Shown in pieces: positions 7,209-8,587 of a DNA stretch of 8,587 nt. The notes under the pieces were generated by a model, which saw nothing but the letters and a program-made list of their open reading frames with translations, was not told the DNA's origin and did no database searches. Position numbers and translations under genes: made by a program. Position 1 is the stretch's first letter; every line of letters starts with the position of its first letter. This DNA comes from Nostocoides sp039812405 (GTDB lineage Bacteria > Actinomycetota > Actinomycetes > Actinomycetales > Dermatophilaceae): the NCBI GenBank assembly GCA_039812405.1, contig JBDIAL010000158.1:1-8587 (forward strand), given 5' to 3'.

Positions 7209-7627
7209 CGCGTCTCCAGCCAGTTGAGGACCTTGCCCAGCTTTTGCGCCGCGGTCTGAGCCGCGAACGCTCCTGCGCGGGTGCGCCGGGACAGCTGGGT
7301 GACCTGTCGAGGCGTCCCCTCCCCGGACCAGCTCAGGGGCACCAACGCGAACCCCTCCCCGAGCGGCTTGTCGTCGACCCGGGCCAGGTCGGCACGAACG
7401 AACATCGGGTAGATGTCGCCACCTGGCAGGTTGAAGGGGAGGTTGAAGATCAAGAAGGTGTCGTCCTGGACGTAGGTCGGGCCGAGGGCGATGTCGGCGA
7501 ACTGCACCCAGAGTCCGCCTTGGCCGTCCGGGAACGTCGAGGTCTCGACGTCGGGGTAAGCGACGCGGAGGGTCTTCAGGGCGGCTAGAACGGCGGCCTT
7601 GGCGGTCACATCAGGAGTTGTCGTCAC
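7205..7627 (-). CDS. E2-like protein lacking a catalytic cysteine (ubiquitin-like system partner)
   Basis: The protein has 140 residues from a GTG at 7625-7627, a weakly supported start with GGGCGG about 6 bases upstream. It overlaps the end of the multi-ubiquitin gene by 17 bases and the start of the E1 gene by 4, so the three are translationally coupled. The layout suits an E2/RWD-like fold: an N-terminal helix (AKAAVLAALKTLRVAYPD), strands around LWVQFADIALG and TFLIFNLPFNLP, a turn GGDIYPMFVRADL like the YP segment of E2 enzymes, PLGEGFALVPL, and a C-terminal helix (AAQTAAQKLGKVLNWL). Proteins of this kind sit between multi-ubiquitin and E1 genes in actinobacterial operons. There is no cysteine and no histidine in the whole protein, so it cannot form an E2 thioester. 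It may be a non-catalytic scaffold, a substrate adaptor or a degenerate E2. The call rests on context and fold pattern more than on motif identity. Confidence 0.6.
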   Translation of the reverse strand: MTTTPDVTAKAAVLAALKTLRVAYPDVETSTFPDGQGGLWVQFADIALGPTYVQDDTFLIFNLPFNLPGGDIYPMFVRADLARVDDKPLGEGFALVPLSWSGEGTPRQVTQLSRRTRAGAFAAQTAAQKLGKVLNWLETR

Positions 7628-8060
7628 CAGGGACCGCCCAGAACTCGTCGTGGTACTTCACGGTGATCTCCTGGTCGTCGGTGATGATGTCCTGGTGGCC
7701 GTCGCGGTGGACCTGGGAGAGCACGAAGTCGGACTCGATCGGGACACCGACATCGATCGCCGCCCGCTTCAAACTGGCGCCGGTCTGGCGGCGCTTGTCA
7801 AGCTTGACGAAGGTCTCGTTCACCTCGACGCCGAAGATCACCGAGACGAACTCGTCGCCGTCCTTCAGGTCGATGACCTTCCCGTCGCGGAGGACGTGGA
7901 GCTCGCCGTCGGGCTTCTTGCGGGCGAGGTCGTAGACCTCGGGGTCACGGTCCGCCAGGCGCAGGAGCGCGGAGGCCTCCTGGTCGTCGTCGTGCGTCGA
8001 GTACTTCTTGCCGTCGATCGTGATCGACAGCTTCTTGCGGGTCTCGTGCTTGGCGTCCAC
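7611..8060 (-). CDS. Tandem ubiquitin-like protein (multi-ubiquitin family, two Ubl domains)
   Basis: The protein has 149 residues from a GTG at 8058-8060. This start is preferred because AGAGGAG lies 7 bases upstream and the family's opening strand follows at residues 11-19; the frame is open to 8183 but the extra residues are unlike the family. Domain 1 (about 10-75) is LSITIDGKKY...ASALLRLADRDPEVYDL...DGELHVLRDGKVIDLKDGDEFVSV. Domain 2 (about 78-145) is VEVNETFVKL...GASLKRAAIDVGVPI...FVLSQV...EITVKYHDEFWAV. Both follow the beta-grasp order of the Multi_ubiq family. The C-terminus is VPGDDNS: there is no terminal Gly-Gly, but Gly145 is followed by a 4-residue tail that the neighbouring JAB peptidase could remove. 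The protein has no cysteine. As the first gene of the operon it is likely the modifier activated by the JAB-E1 protein. Confidence 0.9.
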   Translation of the reverse strand: MDAKHETRKKLSITIDGKKYSTHDDDQEASALLRLADRDPEVYDLARKKPDGELHVLRDGKVIDLKDGDEFVSVIFGVEVNETFVKLDKRRQTGASLKRAAIDVGVPIESDFVLSQVHRDGHQDIITDDQEITVKYHDEFWAVPGDDNS

Positions 8061-8087
8061 GGTTCTGCTCCTCTTCTCGCACGGAGG
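8061..8087 (-). promoter_or_regulatory. Strong ribosome binding site that fixes the GTG start of the multi-ubiquitin gene
   Basis: On the minus strand the leader reads GAGAAGAGGAGCAGAACC directly before the GTG at 8058-8060. The purine-rich AGAGGAG is 7 bases from the start. A second GGAGG-like complement (CCTCC) just upstream at 8085-8089 could pair with it and mask it, but this is speculative. Confidence 0.6.
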
Positions 8088-8117
8088 AGGTAGCCGGGCG
8101 GATCCCGTCTCACCGTC

Positions 8118-8135
8118 TTCACTGTGCACAATGAA
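8118..8135. promoter_or_regulatory. 18-base near-perfect palindrome, candidate operator of the ubiquitin-like operon
   Basis: On the minus strand it reads TTCATTGTGCACAGTGAA. TGTGCACA forms a perfect 8-base core and TTCA/TGAA the outer arms, with a single mismatched pair between. It begins directly after the predicted -10 element (8136-8141) and covers the expected transcription start near 8129, which is where a repressor would block initiation. Candidate binders are the operon's own wHTH protein (4182-4763) or a host repressor. Confidence 0.45.
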
Positions 8136-8165
8136 ACCGTATCCGTCGATCCTCGGCCATGTCAA
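8136..8165 (-). promoter_or_regulatory. Sigma-70-type promoter of the ubiquitin-like operon
   Basis: On the minus strand a consensus -35 TTGACA (8160-8165) is followed by an 18-base spacer and TACGGT (8136-8141), which fits the actinobacterial -10 pattern TANNNT. Transcription would start near 8129, giving a leader of about 69 bases before the GTG at 8060. It is the only good promoter seen upstream of the five leftward genes. Confidence 0.6.
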
Positions 8166-8510
8166 GCGGGACCGGTGTTGCACTGTCCCTTTGGCATGTT
8201 GGCGGCCGACAGCATCTCGCGTCGATTCCGATCGGTAGCCTCATCTGGGCGGTGTGCAGCACCTTCGTTGCCGCGACAGTCGGACCGTTGAGACCAAGCT
8301 TCAGAGCCGGCTCCTTCGGCCGTGACGGAAGGGCGAGGTCTCGCCGCTGACACTGGCCAGCAGTCCTCAATCGTTTCTCCCGGGCAGGCGTCGCGGCGTG
8401 TCGCTACGGCCACGAGCGGGCCATAAGCACCAGCCTCCTTCGGTTCTGGAGGGTCTTCACGGGGCAGCGTCGGGAGCACGAACCAGCCACGCATGCAGCT
8501 GTCCGCAGGA
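8166..8510. other. Non-coding end of the element between the cargo promoter and the attachment site
   Basis: About 345 bases show no convincing gene. Open frames on both strands lack ribosome binding sites and have the mixed Arg/Pro/Ser/Cys composition of chance translation. Short hairpins are possible, such as GAGCCGGCTC near 8302-8311 and CCTCC...GGAGG near 8427-8445, but none has a T-tract. Element ends beside a tRNA commonly hold integrase arm-binding sites; no repeated motif clear enough to call was found. Confidence 0.4.
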
Positions 8511-8554
8511 TTCCCAAGCTGGACACGCGGGTTCGATTCCCGTCATCGGCTCCA
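8511..8554 (+). other. Attachment site: 3' end of tRNA-Gly (anticodon CCC), right junction
   Basis: The 44 bases read as the 3' part of a tRNA: anticodon loop TTCCCAA, 3' anticodon stem GCTGG, variable loop ACAC, T-arm GCGGG-TTCGATT-CCCGT, acceptor strand CATCGGC, discriminator T, then encoded CCA. Upstream of 8511 the bases GCAGGA cannot pair with GCTGG, where a real gene would have a CAGC-type stem, and no acceptor GCCGATG is found about 70 bases upstream. So the tRNA identity starts at the anticodon loop, the usual crossover point of tyrosine integrases. This is a truncated copy, not a working tRNA gene. Confidence 0.75.
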
Positions 8555-8587
8555 CGTTTCTGCAGGTCACAGGCTTGCAGGGCGCAA
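8555..8587. other. Probable host chromosome flank downstream of tRNA-Gly
   Basis: These 33 bases follow the CCA of the tRNA copy and would be native chromosome if 8511-8554 is the right junction. They contain two TGCAGG copies (about 8561-8566 and 8576-8581). Nothing else can be assigned in so short a stretch. Confidence 0.35.

Larger units (their letters stand above)
1..8554. mobile_element. Right-hand part of a tRNA-Gly-integrated conjugative or mobilizable element
   Basis: Three things support an integrated element: a MobF relaxase gene (1165-4155), a cargo operon at its edge (4182-8060), and a tRNA-Gly 3' fragment (8511-8554) that lacks the 5' tRNA sequence. In 3'-end tRNA integration the intact tRNA is rebuilt at one end and a short 3' copy marks the other. 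With the tRNA reading rightward, the element lies left of 8511 and host DNA starts near 8555. No integrase, excisionase, coupling protein, replication gene or type IV secretion gene is visible, so the left end lies outside the window and it cannot be told whether the element is self-transmissible. A plasmid or phage-derived origin is not excluded. Confidence 0.6.

Noticed and set aside
7599..8093. Val/Leu/Asp-rich open frame of 164 codons on the plus strand, antisense to the multi-ubiquitin gene
   Set aside because: It is the mirror of a well-supported gene on the other strand and shows no motif of its own.
8061..8183. N-terminal extension of the multi-ubiquitin protein to 8183
   Set aside because: It would translate through the predicted -10 element and operator. 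The GTG at 8060 has a strong binding site and directly precedes the first Ubl strand.
8159..8350. 63-codon frame on the plus strand divergent from the ubiquitin-like operon
   Set aside because: It starts on the -35 element of the opposite promoter without a Shine-Dalgarno and ends in low-complexity Arg/Gly sequence.
8162..8494. 110-codon frame on the minus strand between the promoter and the attachment site
   Set aside because: No ribosome binding site, composition like chance translation, and it would run over the -35 element of the ubiquitin-like operon.
8481..8554. Complete tRNA-Gly gene
   Set aside because: Only the part from the anticodon loop to CCA is present. The 5' acceptor strand, D-arm and 5' anticodon stem are absent, so it is an attachment-site copy.
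1..8587. CRISPR array, insertion sequence or integrase gene
   Set aside because: No regularly spaced repeats, transposase motifs, terminal inverted repeats or integrase motifs were found on either strand.

Overview
The window is high-GC DNA with strong G/C preference at third codon positions, GTG starts and short intergenic gaps, which points to an actinomycete (Actinomycetota); the genus cannot be told from the sequence. It looks like the right-hand end of an integrated mobile element. The last 44 bases of a tRNA-Gly (anticodon CCC), from the anticodon loop through CCA, sit at 8511-8554 without the 5' part of the gene. That is the footprint left where a tyrosine-integrase element enters the 3' end of a tRNA gene. 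The element would lie to the left of 8511 and the host chromosome would begin near 8555. No integrase is present here, so it is presumably at the other end.

Layout, left to right. (a) 1-176, minus: the start of a charged, alanine-rich helical protein that runs off the window. (b) 348-1028, plus: a predicted membrane protein of unknown function with less GC-biased codons, including a TTA. (c) 1029-1164: two perfect inverted repeats, a candidate oriT. (d) 1165-4155, plus: a MobF (TrwC/TraI-type) relaxase-helicase that seems shorter than its relatives at the C-terminus. (e) 4182-8060, minus: a five-gene cargo operon read leftward. (f) 8061-8165: its leader, a good sigma-70-type promoter and a palindromic operator candidate. 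(g) About 345 bases without a convincing gene, then the tRNA-derived attachment site.

The cargo operon is the main interest. In transcription order it encodes a tandem ubiquitin-like protein (two Ubl domains ending in GDDNS), a small E2-like protein with no cysteine or histidine, a JAB-peptidase/E1 fusion, an ATPase with a GHKL-type ATP-binding domain and a STAS-like N-terminus, and a STAS-like (DUF4325) protein with a winged helix-turn-helix. The first three genes overlap or abut and form a bacterial ubiquitin-like conjugation module of the multi-ubiquitin type. Related systems (Bil/Bub, CBASS Cap2/Cap3) act in phage defence. The last two look like a sensor/partner-switch and DNA-binding pair.

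Two points make this version unusual. The E1 has valine where ThiF has its catalytic cysteine, and the E2-like partner has no cysteine at all, so conjugation through the usual thioester relay is not supported by what is encoded here. The position at the edge of a mobile element suggests a transferable accessory, perhaps defence, module. That role is inference.
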